Below, piece by piece: positions 54,996 through 64,000 of a stretch of DNA of 64,000 nt. Source of the DNA: Aspidapion aeneum (Eukaryota; Arthropoda; Insecta; Coleoptera; Brentidae); contig OY755042.1 of the NCBI GenBank assembly GCA_963576565.1, positions 102,294,185 to 102,358,184 of the forward strand, read 5' to 3'. The translations under genes were made by a program, and so were the position numbers. Below the pieces are notes generated by a model, which was given only the letters and a program-made list of their open reading frames with translations, did not search any database and was not told the DNA's origin. How positions within the stretch are numbered: position 1 is the stretch's first letter; every line of letters starts with the position of its first letter.

Positions 54996-55900
54996 TTAGT
55001 TTAGTTTTAGAACGTTTTCTACGTTGTCCGACCCTCTTCTCCATCTCCTTCGATCCTGACAATCATCATCTATCAGGTTTTTTTGACTCTTTGATCTTTG
55101 GATTGACTGTTGCCGTTTCAGTTTAGGACGCCCTCTTTTTCTGCGCCCTATTGGTTGCCATTCTAGGACCTGCTTTGTAATCTTTCGTCGTTCATCCGTT
55201 GTACATGGCCGTACCATATCAGTTGTCTTTTAGTGATGTCATCCGTTATGCCACAAAAAGTCTGGTTATTTACTTTGTGGTTATGCTTCCCTCAGTAGCG
55301 CACCCAGAGATTTGTCTTGGGGTGGGCCTGAGGCCGCATTAAGTCGTATTTTATACTATGAAATATGTGAAAAATATCTAAAAAAATCTTGGGCTTAGGA
55401 AGGGCCCGGGCGCCGAGCCTCCCCCTGAGTGCGTCCATGCTTCCCTCGATTCCCATTCTTTCTTTTATGATCCCATTTCTTATATGATCTGTTCTAGATA
55501 TTCTCATTGATCTTCTTATTGCATCAATTTCGACACTTTCTATTTTTGCTTTGTATTTTTCTGTTACGCGACAAGCCTCTATTCCATATAACAGCGTGCT
55601 TTTTACCATTGTTTCATATATGTTATATTTCTCTTTGCTCTATAAAATACTGTTAAGACATCCAATAACCTTTTTTGCTTTTACTATTATTTTTTCCAGT
55701 TCTTTACAGTCTGTTCCTGTCTTATCAAATGTGACACCCAAGTATACATACTCACTGCATTGAGACTTGATTCGTTTCCAATATATAAGTACTGTGTCTT
55801 GTCCACGTTCACTATTAACCCCCACTTTTGGTATATTCTTCCATTAACTTTCTTATCATATACTCCATGTCTTTTTTATCATTACCTACAATTTCTTGGT
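54996..55900 (-). pseudogene. Decayed LINE 3' fragment, interrupted by a MITE
   Basis: On the - strand, in several frames, there is 'KSQCSEYVYLGVTFDKTGTD' near 55720-55770, then 'STLLYGIEACRVTEK' (about 55570-55600), 'RRSMRISRTDHIRN' (about 55500), 'WYGHVQR'-like sequence (about 55210) and 'EWQPIGRRKRGRP' (about 55135-55170). These are C-terminal landmarks of an RTE/CR1-like LINE. Further upstream pieces ('DDQEIVGNDKKDMEYMI'-like, 55850-55910) extend it. A hAT-like MITE splits it at 55293-55438. Confidence 0.8.
55293..55438. mobile_element. hAT-like MITE with perfect 8-bp target duplication inside a LINE
   Basis: The 146-bp insertion starts CAGTAGCGCACCCAGAG and is flanked by gcttccct at 55285-55292 and 55439-55446. 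Removing it restores the LINE reading. The core 'tatgaaatatgtgaaaaatatctaaaaaaatcttgggct' matches the element at 564-749. The right terminus (gagtgcgtccat) is a poor inverted match. Confidence 0.8.
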
Positions 55901-56275
55901 CGTCAGCAAACTGTAGTGTGTATATGGTAAATCGGTCGCTAAGTAAGTATTCCCATGCCGTGTACTTTACTTTTCCAGTTTTTTAGAGCTACTGCGATAT
56001 ATATTTTAAAAATAGTTGGAGCGATACAACATCCCTGTCTTAAGCCTTGCGTTACAAGGAATTTTTTTGAAATTGCAAATTAAATTTGGAAATCGACTTT
56101 CAAAAGTCGTTCTAATAAAAAATGTTATTCAATTACCGTTTTTCCCAGGCCGGTTTACATTTTACCATCCACCCCTGTATACTTTTGACCTTTCCTACCA
56201 CCTTTTGTCTTAAAATTTGTTGTATCCATTAATTAAATAAATAAAATAAATAAATAAATAGTTATCGAAATATAT

Positions 56276-56281
56276 TTTATT
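56276..56281 (-). promoter_or_regulatory. Candidate poly(A) signal of the mucin-like gene
   Basis: This is AATAAA on the - strand (TTTATT on +), 41 nt after the exon F stop codon. Confidence 0.6.
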
Positions 56282-56321
56282 TTCAAAAATTCTAATTTAA
56301 TAATATAATAGGGCAGAGCAA

Positions 56322-56527
56322 TTAAACATAATGATAGGGAGGTGTGCAAGACACCTTCTGATTATCAATTTTGCTGTAACAATTATCGGTTGCAAAAAAT
56401 TGCACTTGATCTTCCGTTAAGACTCTGTTCGGATCAGGTGGAGGTATAGCGGCCAAGTCGTAAGGAGGTTCGCAATTGATCATTTGAAAATATATGTTAT
56501 AGCATATTCCACCCCAAACTGATATTC
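56322..56527 (-). CDS. Mucin-like gene terminal exon F
   Basis: Acceptor TATTTTTTAG|GA, phase 1, then 67 codons and TAA. It reads ISVWGGICYNIYFQMINCEP, then 'PYDLAAIPPPDPNRVLTEDQ', 'VQFFATDNCYSKID' and 'CTPPYHYV'. There are four Cys, a Pro-rich centre and no stop for 204 nt in an AT-rich region, with protein-like composition. It has no upstream ATG of its own that gives the full frame, so it must be spliced. I do not recognise the family. The poly(A) signal lies 41 nt downstream. Confidence 0.75.
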
Positions 56528-58083
56528 CTAAAAAATAATATCAATAGAAAAAAAAAAAGGTGAAACTAAAGAACGAAAAATTACAAAAAAGTTTCCTGTG
56601 CATCAGCAATTTAACTGATCTTATAATTCTTCGTTTTTTGTTTTTTAACCAGTTTTAATAATTTTTTGTTCTTTAGTTTTACCCTTGGTTTGGAATTGTT
56701 GTTTACAGGTGATTGACTTGATAATTAGAATTAAAAAGTGATTTAAAAAAAAAGTTTTTTAAATCCAGTGCTTTAGCTTTCTTGAACATGTATCATGACT
56801 TTTTCTGCAGATTCGCGATGATGTTTAATTAGCTCCAATACTATTTTAATTGGATTTTCACATTGAAATAAATCTAAACTTTTAGTGTTGTTGTTATCAG
56901 GCACAGGAAAATAATAAATGCCGGCCTTGTTGAACCACTGTAAAGCTGAACTGCCACCTTTCAGTTGCAGAATTGTCGTCTTCTGAAGAAGGGTCACTGC
57001 TGCAGTGACCCTACTTCTGAAGGCCTTTAAGTTGTCTTTAAATACAGCAATATTTGTATTTTTGAGACCATCACACAGGAGAGGAATATTTGGACCATAC
57101 TTTCATCGTAAAACTGAATATTATTTTCAACATTTAGGGGAGCAAATGCCCCTCCCCACCCCTCGCTGCATGCGCCCATGGATTTTGAGGTGGATCTTTT
57201 TTAATGTTACACCCTGTATGTATCTTAAAAACGACAGCAAAAAGGTGAAAATATCCTCGTGGTAAACACAATAAAATTATAGTTGACATGGTGGTGCTTG
57301 TGGGCATTGTAATAATGAACATACTTGAAGATGTGGTATCTGACATTGCTGGTATTGTTGTACTACCAGAAGACATGGTTGTAGTAGCAGTTAAAGTGGT
57401 TATCATGCTTGGTGTTTTGGTCATAGTTGATATTGTAGTAGTAGGCATACTTGTAGATATACCCAGTGTCATTGAGGTTGTAGGCATTGTGGTGATGGTC
57501 ATGCTTGGTGTAGTGGTCATAGTTAACTTTGTAGTAATTATGGGCATTGTGGTGGAGTCTGGCATGGAAGTTGTGGTTACACTACCAGAAGACACGGTTT
57601 TTGTGGTAGTTATGCTGAGTGTAGTGATCATAGCTGGCGTTGTAGTGGTTGTAGGCATTGTGGTAGTGTCTGATGACGTTGAAATTGTTGTTGTTCTACC
57701 AGTTAACACAGCAACGTAGTTTTTAGACATACCTACATTACTTGAAAATTGATTGAAAATTTTATTTTTAACAAAACTAAATCTATCAAAATTCCAAACA
57801 ACTAGGTCTTATACGTGCCTGCTGGCGCCGAATTATTACTGGAGGCACTGCTGCTACTTGCGCTTGACACACTGCTACTTGCGCTTGATACACTACCACT
57901 GGCCTCTGCTTGCACTGCAAAGGAAAATTCACATTAAAATAACATGTAAAAATCAAAATTATTTTTTTTTAATATTATGAAATTTTAAAAAACTTTAATT
58001 TTATATGCTTTGGCTAGTCACTCTTTCAGTTCAATAGTGTGAAAATGGGTTGGGTTTTTAAAAATGATGCATCTCTCCAACTC

Positions 58084-58151
<68 letters not shown>

Positions 58152-60545
58152 CGCAGTAGCTCTAAAAAACGTGAAACGTAAATACACGGTATGGGAATAC
58201 AACTTAACGACCGATTTACCATATATACTATATACTGACGTTCGAAAATTCCACCGTTGTTATTCATGCAAATCCTGCATTAATAAATTAGGGACATGCA
58301 TGCATCTTTAACCATTTGTTCAGGAAGTTCTTCTATGCCTTGAACAACGGCTGCCTCAAGTTCTTCTATCGTATTATGAGTAGTAGAATAAACTTTATCC
58401 TTGAAGTATCCCCAAATACAAAAATCAAGAGGCGTTAGGTCCGGCGAACGTGCAGGTCAGACAACTGGACCTCGATTTCCGATCCAGTTATTTCCATGTT
58501 GCTGATTCAAATAGTCGGTTATGCTTCTTGCATTATGTGTAGGTGCTCCATCTTCCTGAAACCACATGTTGGCTGCATCTTGAAGAGACAAATTTTCTAA
58601 AATTTGAACAACGTAATTTTGTAGAATTTCTAGATATCGAGGTATCGAAATAGTATGTGTCCGTTTATGACTCCTAGCCATACATTTAAGCCCCACCTAA
58701 CTTGAACGTGCACGTCACGATTTAAGGACGGATTTCTATCGGCCCAGTACACGTAGTTATGGCTGTTAAACACCCCGCAGTTTGTAAACCTGCTTTCATC
58801 GGACCATTGAACCTCAAGCGGAAGTTAAGAGTTTTCTTGCAATTTTTGTATGAATTGCAAAACAAGGTTCTTCTTTCTAAATTACCATCTCGGAGTGCTT
58901 GCCTAATATGTTTTGCATATGGATGACACTTAAATTTTTAAAGAATTCTTTGTGCAGTTGATTTGGGTACTTCAACATTATTTTTCAGTTCAAGAAGGAA
59001 GAGGCGAGGATTGTCAACGACACTTTGTAAAACCAGAGCTTCAGTATTTTTATCAGGTTGTCGATTACGGTTTTGGAAAGGAACAATATTTAATTAAATT
59101 ATTTCTAAGTATTCTTAAGATTGACAAACCTCGTTGTCGTCTTTCTGCATATCTCTGAAAGTACATATCTCGAGCTCTTCCAGCATTCTTATTACATTAA
59201 ATATAACAGTCATACATATCTACTTTCTCCCAATTCGGAAAGCTTTCCATGTTAAATTTGATTGATAATGTGACAACAAACGCAACTACATCCTTTGTTT
59301 CACAGCCAGCCATGTGAAAAACAGTTTTTTAAATAAATTCAATATGGCGGTCATAAGAAATAACAAAGTTTTCGGTTTCAAAAAAACTAGAAGGCCTAGA
59401 AAAAATTTGTTAACGTCATTCGATTGGTCGTAATTCTTATACAAAACTAGCAAATTTAATTAAATTTATTTGCAAGATGGCGGCGATATTTCAGTTTTTC
59501 AAAAAACGCAATATTTAGTTTTTGCTCGATATTTTAGTAACCTTTGTAGATATCTTTAATATTGATACAGCACCTGATTGCGCGTAGAATAGCGCAACTT
59601 TTTTCTTATTTAAACAAACTCGTATCTCTTACCGTTTCCGAAATCCCCATGTAGTTGCTTTTATCTGGGACACCCTGTATATAAGTGATGTGGCTCTTAT
59701 AAAATTGTACTGTCACCAAAATATCGGTGACGCATTGTGTTAACCCTTGGTTTTTTTCTATCCCAAAGCATAGTGCATAGAATGATCAATATTTAAACCC
59801 CCTGAAATAAGTGTATTTTTATCTCACCTCAAGTTGTAACTCTCGCTGTGTTTAGGCTACAAACTTCGCCTTAGGAACTTGGGATAAAAGGTGCCACTTT
59901 AGTCACTAGATTTATAATTTAATAATAAATACTACACTAAACAAAAAGTTTTTGATTTATAAACATTAGGTATATTTACGAATAAAAAAAATTAATAAGA
60001 AACCAGCAACATTTCTTATGTTACTTCATGTGACCACTGTTGTAGCAATGATGTGACTCATAGGCCAATGGGCGTGTATCTCTTCCTCCTATTACCTGAT
60101 GGAGGTGGCGTCGGAGGAGGCATGGTCGTGGTCGTACCTGCTGATGCAGGCGTGGTAGTTGGGGGCATTCCAGGCGGCATTGTAGTTGGAGGAACTGGAG
60201 TTGTTACACTGCTAGAGGTGGTAGTTGTAATACCTAAAGAAAATGTAGTTATCCTTATATTACCTCACACACCCGGATGCATATTTGTATCAAGCACCTG
60301 TTATACCGCGTTCGGGACTCCTCGTGCACAAAGCATACACTCGCGAGTTAACTGGAGCATCTGTGGACAGGGTTGGCTCTTCACAAATGGCAACAATGCC
60401 AGCACGGGTTGCAAGGATTTCCAAAAGATGGCGCTAGTTGCCAAGGATTTTAAACATTTCTCCTTTACTTTTCAGTACCAAAACTTAATTTATTAAAATT
60501 TGTAACCGTATCTGCAGTAGATACCAGTCTAAAGTAACTTAACCG

Positions 60546-60578
<33 letters not shown>

Positions 60579-61167
60579 CAGTGAAACCTCTCCTTGCGGG
60601 CACCTCTATTAAGCGGACACTCCCTTTAGGCGGACAAATTTTTTGGAACCACGCTTTTCCTTATTTCTTTACATGTAAAATTCACTGCTATAACCGGACA
60701 CGGACAATTTTTTTCGGTTAAAAAATTTTGAACCTCCCTTAACCGAACGCGAACCTCTGACAATGGGACGGAGCGCTGCACAACACGGGCATAAATATTA
60801 TGTAGTATGTTGGCAACAACGCACTCTGCAGCCGGAGAATTACCTCTCTCCGGAGACTAAATACTTCTGTCGTATTTACAACATAATTTATTCGGCGGAA
60901 GCGGGACTGCTGTGTTTTATTTTTATTGTTCATTTGGGTAGTAATAGATCTCTTTGAAATAGTGCCTAGTAAAAAAATTGTTAGTTTACGTGAAAAAATT
61001 AAAGTTGTTAACGTTTCGGAGAAGGACCATCAGCACAAAAGATCGCTGAAAAATTTAATTGTTAATAAATATATATTGAAATTTCGCAGTTCCGTCTTAT
61101 AAGCGGACACCTCCAATAAGCAGACAAAATCGACGGAAACGTGAGTGTCCGCTTATGGGAGGTTTCA

Positions 61168-61209
<42 letters not shown>

Positions 61210-62406
61210 TCAGTCAACGTTTTGGAGAGAATTTTTTTGAATAATTATTTTAATTATTTTTTGGAAATACTTTTAATAATTTTCGATTTTTTTATTAAAA
61301 ATTATAGCTCCCCTTTCCTCTTTTTGGTAGGTCTAAATCGGTGTTAGCCTAACCGTCAAATGATCGCAAACGGATCCCATCCTGTCCAGGCACGCCTCTC
61401 TTAGAATACGTTTGCGATCAATTGATCACGGTTTGGTTCGGTTCAAACCGATTTCGACCTCCCAAAAGAAGGTCAAGTGAGTTATCATTTTAAAAATCCC
61501 GCCTAAATATATTTATTATTTAGATCCTATAGTTTCATACTAACACGTAGAACTGGCAACAAACAAACGAGCCGACCCTGTTCGTCGAGTTAACAGTGTA
61601 CAGGATTTAATTTAAGTCGACTTAACCTAACATGAACTAATCTCATATGACAGAAACTAGATTTAACCTTGAACAGACCTTACATGACATAAACTGATCC
61701 AGCGTAAGCTAACTAGATCTAACCTGACCTGACCTAAAATGGCATAACCATAATTAGGATCGTTGGGTCAAGATAGGTTAGATCAATTTATGTCATACTA
61801 AGTCAGGTACAGGTTAGGTTGTATTAGTTAATGTTATATCAGGTCAGGTTTAGTTATGTCAAATCCTGCCAGACTTTTTGCTAACAAAATCGAACCTAAC
61901 CTAACCTAATATGGCATAAACCTAACAAATTTCTACTCTACTACATTCTCTAAATTGTCTACAAGTTTCAAACAAAGACATCAGTTTATTTCATATTAAG
62001 ACGAAAATAAATATGTCCACTCGGCTATTGCGAAAGTATATACTTTGTGGACGAGTAGGCCCGAACGCTGTATAACAGGCGCTCGATATAAATATGCCAC
62101 CCGGATCTCTTCCTTTTATTACCTGGAGCCGGTGTAGTCGAAGGTGGCGCCGTTGTCGGCTCTGTTGGTGCCGGCGTGGTAGTTGGGGGCATTCCAGGCG
62201 GCATAGTAGTTGTCATACCTAAAGAAAATGTAGTTATTATGCTTCCTTATATTACCTCACACACAAGGATCTCTTCCTTTTATTACCTGGAGCCGGTGTA
62301 GTCGGAGATGGCACCGCGGTCGTCTCTGTTGGTGCCGGCGTGGTAGTTGGGGGCATTCCAGGCGGCATTGGAGTTGTTACACTGCTAGAGGCGGTAGTTG
62401 TCATAC
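56322..62406 (-). CDS. Mucin-like Thr/Pro-rich secreted protein gene, 5'-incomplete
   Basis: Six - strand blocks with splice sites, all phase 1 at each junction, can be chained: 62287-62406, 62123-62218, 60096-60233, 57819-57914 (GC donor), 57325-57732 and 56322-56527 (stop). The open product is almost all Thr, Pro, Ser, Met and Ala in repeats of the type TTTMPPGMPPTTTPAPTE, and ends in a 67-residue cysteine-containing segment. Such PTS tracts are dense O-glycosylation sites of extracellular mucins (family knowledge); the function is otherwise unknown. No start codon or signal-peptide exon was found upstream, so it may lie beyond the window. The exon at 57.9 kb may instead be an alternative last exon. 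The joined model is inference; the individual exons are well supported. Confidence 0.65.
57325..57732 (-). CDS. Mucin-like gene exon E (Thr-rich repeats)
   Basis: A 408-nt exon with acceptor AATGTAG|GTATGTC and donor TCAA|GTATGT, both phase 1. It encodes about 136 residues dominated by TTT, TMP and SMT units (for example TTTSMPDSTTMPIITTKLTM). The first nucleotides, GTATG, match the starts of exons A and B. The complementary + strand frame over the same bases (V/I/M-rich) is a shadow. Confidence 0.8.
57802..57914 (-). CDS. Mucin-like gene exon D (Ser-rich; internal or alternative last exon)
   Basis: Acceptor TTTCCTTTGCAG|TG, phase 1. It encodes VQAEASGSVSSASSSVSSAS, then 'SSSASSNNSAPAGTYKT' and TAG. 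Read to the stop it is a last exon, with AATAAA 36 nt further on (57761-57766 as TTTATT on +). Alternatively the CAG|GCACGT at 57819 is a GC donor at exactly the position where sister exons have CAG|GTAATA, giving a 96-nt phase 1-1 exon, the same length as exon B. Confidence 0.7.
57915..58311. repeat. Intron with (TA)n microsatellite
   Basis: A pure TA run at 58089-58142 is followed by TTTATATATAT. The frame that crosses it is not a gene. Confidence 0.85.
58312..59312 (-). pseudogene. Tc1/mariner-superfamily (DUF4817 + DDE_3-like) transposase fossil
   Basis: Reading the - strand from 59312: MAGCETKDVVAFVVTLSIKF, then 'YDCYI*CNKNAGRARDMYFQRYAERR', an N-terminal helix-turn-helix of the DUF4817 type with an in-frame stop. 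Further on come a 'DGNLERRTLF'-like stretch (about 58880) and then an open 79-codon frame (58457-58696) with 'GLKCMARSHKRTHTISI' and WFQEDGAPTHNARSITDYL. The latter is the Asp-containing second catalytic block. 'GPVV*PARSPDLTPLDF.IWGYFKDKVY' and the family C-terminus follow. Stops and frameshifts inactivate it. It lies in the mucin-like gene intron, same strand. Confidence 0.8.
59475..59682 (+). repeat. Dispersed repeat with the intact MITE target site
   Basis: This copy aligns with 6125-6516 but reads straight through 'gtagatatctttaa' where the other copy carries the 172-bp MITE. It ends 'gggacaccctgtatat'. Confidence 0.8.
60096..60233 (-). CDS. Mucin-like gene exon C
   Basis: A 138-nt exon with acceptor TTTTCTTTAG|GTATTAC and donor CCATCAG|GTAATAG, phase 1-1. 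It encodes ITTTTSSSVTTPVPPTTMPP, then 'GMPPTTTPASAGTTTTMPPPTPPPSG'. It shares its splice contexts and intron edges (GTAATA.GAGGAAGAGAT) with exons A and B, so the three arose by duplication. The exon lies on -, and the overlapping + frame is a shadow. Confidence 0.85.
60555..60578. repeat. (TA)n run adjoining a MITE
   Basis: This TA microsatellite is the left target of the TA-inserting element at 60579. A matching TA run lies on its right (61171-61207). Confidence 0.85.
60579..61170. mobile_element. Tigger-like element with CAGTGAAACCTCTCC ends and a transposase remnant
   Basis: The ends CAGTGAAACCTC and GAGGTTTCACTG are inverted. The inverted repeats continue through 'aagcggaca' and 'tgtccgctta' motifs. 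The element sits within a TA run. On + at 60971 the frame reads KKIVSLREKIKVVN. After a one-base shift near 61015 it continues GEGPSAQKIAEKFNC, which is the CENP-B-type helix-turn-helix start of Tigger/pogo transposases. This 592-bp copy is therefore a deletion derivative of an autonomous Tigger. Confidence 0.85.
61171..62122. other. Mucin-like gene intron
   Basis: It begins with a (TA)n run to 61207. 61600-61920 holds dispersed 'aacctaacct' and 'aggttaggtt' motifs. 62035-62110 is a segment whose inverted copy lies at 60268-60345 ('gcatatttrtatc.agcrcctgttatac.gcgttcggg'), so intronic DNA was duplicated in opposite orientation. Confidence 0.5.
62123..62218 (-). CDS. Mucin-like gene exon B
   Basis: A 96-nt exon with acceptor TTTTCTTTAG|GTATGAC and donor GCTCCAG|GTAATAA, phase 1-1. 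It encodes MTTTMPPGMPPTTTPAPTEP followed by 'TTAPPSTTPAPG'. It is nearly identical to the 3' half of exon A. Confidence 0.85.
62287..62406 (-). CDS. Mucin-like gene exon A
   Basis: A 120-nt exon with acceptor TTTTCTTTAG|GTATGAC and donor GCTCCAG|GTAATAA, phase 1-1. It encodes MTTTASSSVTTPMPPGMPPT followed by 'TTPAPTETTAVPSPTTPAPG'. It is the most upstream exon I can identify. Confidence 0.85.
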
Positions 62407-63398
62407 CTAAAGAAAACGTAGTTGTTATGCTCCCATTTATCAACGATTATAAACACACAGGATTGCTTATTTCCTCGAATCTTTCAGCGGTAGGCGGCGC
62501 CTTGCTTACGTCACTAGTGGACCTCTGCTCAGCGCGCTTCATTTAATACACATTGCAATAGTGAGTTTTTCTCGCTTTTTTCTTACTTATTTGCAAACAA
62601 ATTTTTTATTCGTGAAAGTAAATATAATTAATAATTTCATTCATTCAAAACAAATGAATTGATAAATCAAGAGTTTGCTCTGAGAGCTGAATTTTCCTAC
62701 CAGACGATATGTTGGAGTTCCTTTTTTAAATAGTTGAAAGTTTTAGAATAGAAGTAGGATTTTTGTAAAAAGTTTAATCAATTTAAATTATTAGATGTAT
62801 AATTTATTACACTTATATTATGTAGTAACAAAAAGGTATTTATTTGATATTTCAGATCTAAAATTGCAATATTTATTATATTATTATATCAAAAACCAGT
62901 CAGTTTTCGGAGAAAACAGCCAAATAAGATGTGTTTTTCAACTTCTTATGCTTTAAATCAATAGATTTTCATAAGTTTTTTTTCAAATGATTTACATTGT
63001 TTGTATTATGAGTTGTTTTTATCCCACCCAGCGCCCGTTTTCACTCCTTCTCCTGTAACATGTTTCTGAAAACTTCTATAAAGAGACTAAAAAAACTTAA
63101 GAAAAAAACTGAAACTAAACTTGGAGAAACTGTCTACAAAATAAACTTTCCAATAATCAGTTTAATAAAAGAAGTACGTTTGCGGCATAATTACCAATTT
63201 TCTTTAATGTGATTAATTTAATGAGCAAAGAGTTTCCAAAAATCCAAAAAAAAATTAAAAGTTTATATAAATATTATAATAGAAAAGTAAATATATATTT
63301 CTACACTGAAAGAGGAAACACAAAGCTTTTATTTCAACAATAAATTCTTTTTGTGCTTTCTTTATATCAATTTACTTAATTCACATTTTGAAAGGTTT
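62407..63398. other. Non-coding stretch upstream of the mucin-like exons
   Basis: No signal-peptide exon could be found on the - strand. The sequence is AT-rich with stops in all frames. Confidence 0.4.
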
Positions 63399-63748
63399 AT
63401 CATAACAAAAATATTTCATGTAAAAAAAAGCCAAGTACGCGAAAGTAGTATTCCGTAAAAAGAATTGAGATAAAAGTAAAGCCAAGTTCTACAATACAAA
63501 TTTCAAAATGAATGGTTCTTACTAGTTTGGAAATGTTTTTTTAACCTTTGCTATTCCAGGCAAACTTCTTTACGTTCAATTTCCTAAGAGTCATTTGCAG
63601 CCGTAATAGCCAAGTTTAGAAAACTAGTAAGAACCATTCATTTTGAAATTTGTATTGTAGAACTTGGCTTTACTTTTATCTCAATTCTTTTTACGGAATA
63701 CCACTTTCGCGTACTTGGCTTTTTTTACATGAATGTTTTTGTTATGAT
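63399..63748. repeat. 350-bp foldback with ~128-bp arms
   Basis: 63399-63527 and 63622-63748 are reverse complements with very few mismatches, from 'atcataacaaaaa' through 'aaagccaagtacgcgaaagt' and 'atgaatggttcttactagtt'. The loop is about 94 bp. A transcript would form a long, nearly perfect hairpin. No protein frame is present. Confidence 0.9.
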
Positions 63749-64000
63749 TTCACTGCTTTTTTAAAGGATTTGGATATTATTTAAGTTTTAAAGTAGTAAA
63801 ATATACGGAATATAATTCAAAACTTTTGCAATGCCTTATTACAAATGTTGAGTTTATTTATATTCTCCTATGGTTTTATCATAGTTCTTATCAGCCTTCT
63901 AAAGCTCAGTTCTCTAGTGTTCCTGGAAGTAGGCAAAGTTAATTTTACATAACTTTACATTTATAGGGAAGGAAAGTAAATTAAAATCTTAGTGTGTTTA
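63749..64000. other. Non-coding end of window
   Basis: AT-rich sequence. I see nothing I can name. Confidence 0.3.

Noticed and set aside
57288..57719. 143-codon + strand V/I/M-rich frame
   Set aside because: It is the complement of the Thr-rich mucin exon E, which has proper splice sites on the - strand.
58039..58311. 90-codon + strand frame through a TA run
   Set aside because: The frame is opened by the (TA)n microsatellite (IYIY repeat) and has no domain.
60053..60496. 147-codon + strand Gly/Val-rich frame
   Set aside because: It is the complement of mucin exon C plus intron; the - strand has matching splice sites and duplicated sister exons.

Overview
The window looks like nuclear DNA from an insect with a large, repeat-rich genome; a beetle is my best guess, but the sequence does not prove the order. 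It is AT-rich and has spliced genes with GT-AG introns. It carries RTE-like LINEs, pogo/Tigger, hAT-like and Mutator-like DNA elements, and TTAGG-flavoured tandem repeats. There is no sign of bacterial organisation, rRNA or CRISPR. Most open reading frames above 60 codons are chance frames in repeats.

Three host loci can be supported. (1) On the + strand, a four-exon gene for the small bZIP protein CREBL2 / REPTOR-BP runs from 7463 to 39330. It encodes 123 residues, every splice junction has the right phase, and about 31.5 kb of its 31.9 kb is intron. (2) On the - strand, a chain of phase-1 exons between 62406 and 56322 encodes a Thr/Pro/Ser-rich mucin-like protein. Its 5' end was not found. 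(3) On the - strand at 50057-50320 lies a Cys-rich secreted TIL-type (trypsin-inhibitor-like) exon with its own poly(A) signal.

Layout. 1-7462: intergenic, with hAT-like and pogo-like MITEs, a decayed LINE and a long-TIR element. 7508-33443: CREBL2 intron 1, with nested MITEs, four copies of a hairpin-ended element that carries a TGTC microsatellite (882 bp in one copy), two telomere-like arrays and LINE pieces. 33532-36672: intron 2, with a frameshifted THAP domain and a LINE fragment. 36795-39213: intron 3, with two 600-800 bp elements that have 9-bp target duplications and minisatellite-filled arms. 39612-42431: a 5'-truncated RTE-like LINE whose remaining 931-codon frame is intact. 42538-50000: several TIR elements; one, at 44625-47819, contains patches of very odd dinucleotide composition. 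50057-62406: the TIL and mucin-like exons, with LINE and transposase fossils between them. 62407-64000: non-coding, with a large foldback.

The CREBL2 product is expected to be a nuclear transcription factor in the TORC1/energy-stress response. The - strand genes look like extracellular products (mucin, protease inhibitor). Several insertions can be dated relative to one another because empty copies of the same site, or exact target duplications, are present in the window.
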